NCBI GenBank assembly: GCA_002294665.1
Contig: DBFQ01000039.1
Location: forward strand, 4,927-11,821
Direction: 5' to 3'
From: Candidatus Aminicenantes bacterium UBA876
GTDB lineage: Bacteria > Acidobacteriota > Aminicenantia > UBA2199
Length of the DNA stretch: 6,895 nt
The notes under the pieces are model-generated. The model was not told the origin of the DNA, did no database searches, and saw only the letters and a program-made list of their open reading frames with translations. Positions 5,522 to 6,895 of this stretch are shown here, piece after piece (position 1 is the first letter of the stretch; each line of letters starts with the position of its first letter). The position numbers were made by a program, and so were the translations under genes.

Positions 5522-6306
5522 TGGGTGCCCGGGCGATTGAACCGTTTTCTCTGGCCGCGTTCTCGTTGCTGCTGTTGATTCCGGTCGCCGTGTTCCTTTT
5601 CCTGCGCATCCCGCGTATCCGCGCCATGGCGATCGCCTTTATCCGTATGGTGGTGCAACTCGTTCTGGTGGGGCTTTACCTGGAAACGATCTTTCGGCTC
5701 AACCGGCCCCTGATCAACCTGGCCTGGATCCTGGTCATGGTCGCCGTGGCGTGCGCAGCGGTGACCAACCAGAGCGGTCTGCGCCTGAAACACTTTTTTT
5801 CCCCGCTGGGTGCGGCCTGCCTCTTGAGCCTGGCGGTGGTTTTCGGGGCATTCTTTGCCGTGCTCGAACCCGGCAAGGTTTTCTCAGCACGGTATCTGAT
5901 CCCCCTGGGAGGCATGATCCTGGGAAATATCCTGCGCAGCAATGTCATCTGCCTGGACCGCTACTTTCACGGCCTGCGCAAACGACCGGAAGAGTTCATC
6001 ACCCACCTTTCCCTGGGAGCCACGCACTGGGAAGCGCGCAAACCTTTCATGGCTGAATCATTGAAAGCGGCCGTTTCCCCCCAGATCGCGACTGTTGCCA
6101 CGATGGGCCTGGTCTCCCTTCCCGGAATGATGACCGGACAGATCCTGGGCGGCAATTCACCCTCTGTCGCCATTCAATACCAGATCCTGATCATGGTCGC
6201 CATTTTCACCACCGCCACGCTGTCGGCTTTTCTGGGGATGGCGTTCGCTTCCCGCAACGCCTTTGATTCTTTTCAACGCCTGCGCCGCGGCCTCTTCCGG
6301 ATTTAA
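5521..6306 (+). CDS. fetB: FetB-type permease (UPF0014 family), putative iron exporter
   Basis: This 261-residue integral membrane protein matches the FetB (YbbM)/UPF0014 family, which is about 260 residues long. About seven hydrophobic segments are visible: roughly 10-30, 37-58, 64-82, 96-115, 124-142, 189-209 and 219-242. Family landmarks are FIRMVVQLVLVGLYL (40-54), GGMILGN (130-136), the cytoplasmic LSLGATHWEA (163-172), and GLVSLPGMMTGQILGG (196-211) followed by AIQYQI (217-222). It should form the membrane pore of the FetA-FetB exporter. E. coli FetAB removes excess iron from the cytoplasm; this specificity is by family, not shown here. The start overlaps the fetA stop (TAATG) and has its own GGGAGG site. 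No clear intrinsic terminator follows in the 55 nt before the next gene. Confidence 0.9.
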   Translation: MGARAIEPFSLAAFSLLLLIPVAVFLFLRIPRIRAMAIAFIRMVVQLVLVGLYLETIFRLNRPLINLAWILVMVAVACAAVTNQSGLRLKHFFSPLGAACLLSLAVVFGAFFAVLEPGKVFSARYLIPLGGMILGNILRSNVICLDRYFHGLRKRPEEFITHLSLGATHWEARKPFMAESLKAAVSPQIATVATMGLVSLPGMMTGQILGGNSPSVAIQYQILIMVAIFTTATLSAFLGMAFASRNAFDSFQRLRRGLFRI

Positions 6307-6322
6307 CCGTGGATGCGCGGGC

Positions 6323-6352
6323 TTGTTATTCCATCTCGCTATGTGCTATGAT
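6323..6352 (+). promoter_or_regulatory. Putative promoter of the propeller-sensor gene
   Basis: TTGTTA (6323-6328) and TATGAT (6347-6352) are 18 bp apart, and TG at 6344-6345 gives an extended -10 (TGCTATGAT). Transcription should begin near 6359, leaving only about 2-3 nt before the ATG at 6362. The expected mRNA is nearly leaderless. Confidence 0.5.
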
Positions 6353-6361
6353 CAAACGGCC

Positions 6362-6895
6362 ATGAAGCGCCGCATCGCCTTGTCTGCGCTGCTTTTCTTA
6401 ACCATGCAGGCCCTCATCTGCGCGGTCCATTATCCCATTATCCATTACAAGACTTCGGACGGCTTGCCGCAGAACTACGTAACCGCACTGGCACAGGATG
6501 CCAATGGTTTTATCTGGATCGGCACGCAGAGCGGTATCGGTATTTTCAACGGCGAACAATTCGTGCGCACGCTTTCCACGAGCGAAGGCCTCCCGGGCAG
6601 TTACATCAACGACCTGGTCCAGGATGGTGAAAAGCGCATGTGGGTGGCCACGGATGAAGGCATCGCCCTGATGGAATCCATGCAGACCATCCAGGTGTGG
6701 GCGCGGGGCGAACGCGTGTTGCGCGTGTTTCCCGTTTCCACAACTGAACCCGGATTCATCGCGCTGGGACACCGTCGGCTGCTGCAGCTGGACGAATCCG
6801 GTGACCTGAAGGGGATTGACCTGCCGCCGGCAACCGCCGGCTCCCAACGCATCCGCCACCTTGCCGTCGACGCACAGAAAAAAATTCTGGTCCTG
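6362..6895 (+). CDS. Exported beta-propeller sensor protein, N-terminal part (3' end outside window)
   Basis: The frame is open from ATG 6362 to the window edge (178 codons). Residues 1-21 are a signal peptide (MKRR, then a hydrophobic core ending ALICA), so the following domain lies in the periplasm. Residues 28-62 (YKTSDGLPQNYVTALAQDAN, then GFIWIGTQSGIGIF) and 73-104 (TSEGLPGSYINDLVQDGE, then RMWVATDEGIAL) are two consecutive 'two-component regulator propeller' (Reg_prop) repeats. Each has the typical SxGLP..xV..I.QD..G..W.GT..G pattern. Residues 118-178 look like further, more divergent blades. In known proteins these repeats form two seven-bladed propellers, a Y_Y_Y domain and then a transmembrane helix joined to a histidine kinase, a GGDEF domain or a DNA-binding domain. 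The output domain is not visible here. No ribosome site precedes the ATG, consistent with the extended -10 box only 9 nt upstream. Confidence 0.85.
   Translation, partial: MKRRIALSALLFLTMQALICAVHYPIIHYKTSDGLPQNYVTALAQDANGFIWIGTQSGIGIFNGEQFVRTLSTSEGLPGSYINDLVQDGEKRMWVATDEGIALMESMQTIQVWARGERVLRVFPVSTTEPGFIALGHRRLLQLDESGDLKGIDLPPATAGSQRIRHLAVDAQKKILVL

Overview
This is a GC-rich bacterial window with compact, mostly plus-strand genes. It carries no phage, plasmid, transposon or CRISPR hallmark. The gene mix is a secreted purple-acid-phosphatase-like enzyme, an SLC13/RCK transporter, FetAB, and a periplasmic beta-propeller sensor of the 'two-component regulator propeller' type. That mix is common in environmental Gram-negative lineages such as Acidobacteriota/Aminicenantes and Bacteroidota-like bacteria. 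The taxonomic guess is low confidence, because no marker gene other than one tRNA is present.

Layout. (1) Bases 1-788, minus strand: the 5' part of an exported metallophosphoesterase with a purple-acid-phosphatase architecture. It runs off the left edge and contains an odd 45-bp in-frame direct repeat. (2) 789-1028: a divergent regulatory region. It holds a plausible leftward promoter for the phosphatase, a rightward promoter, and two inverted near-identical 17-bp palindromic sites that look like operators. (3) 1029-1505: a MarR-family regulator. (4) 1600-3372: a large SLC13/DASS-type permease with two cytoplasmic RCK-C (TrkA-C) domains, probably co-transcribed with marR. A perfect 8-bp inverted repeat lies just upstream of it. 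(5) 3445-3717: a small ORF that resembles only the N-terminus of a larger membrane protein and is probably a remnant. (6) 3756-3845: tRNA-Ser(UGA) with an encoded CCA and a good sigma70-type promoter that overlaps the end of the small ORF. (7) 3846-4030: no gene or convincing structure seen, apart from an extended -10 box at its right edge. (8) 4040-6306: a tight three-gene operon made of a HAD-IIB (Cof-like) protein with a substituted catalytic motif I, the FetA-like ABC ATPase, and the FetB-like permease (gaps of 9 nt and -1 nt). (9) 6362-6895: the beginning of an exported propeller-sensor protein that runs off the right edge.

How the parts fit. The MarR protein probably binds the two sites over its own promoter and so controls itself and the transporter downstream; the inducer and the transported anion cannot be read from sequence. 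FetA and FetB form a complete ATPase/permease pair of the type that exports iron in E. coli. The co-transcribed HAD protein is an unexplained partner, and its missing general-acid aspartate makes an ordinary phosphatase role doubtful. Three starts (3445, 4040, 6362) have an extended -10-like box ending only 6-9 nt before the ATG, which points to leaderless or nearly leaderless mRNAs. I see no clearly new defence or mobile system here. The items most worth checking are the MarR operator pair, the aberrant HAD in the fet operon, the leaderless-start pattern and the internal repeat in the phosphatase gene.
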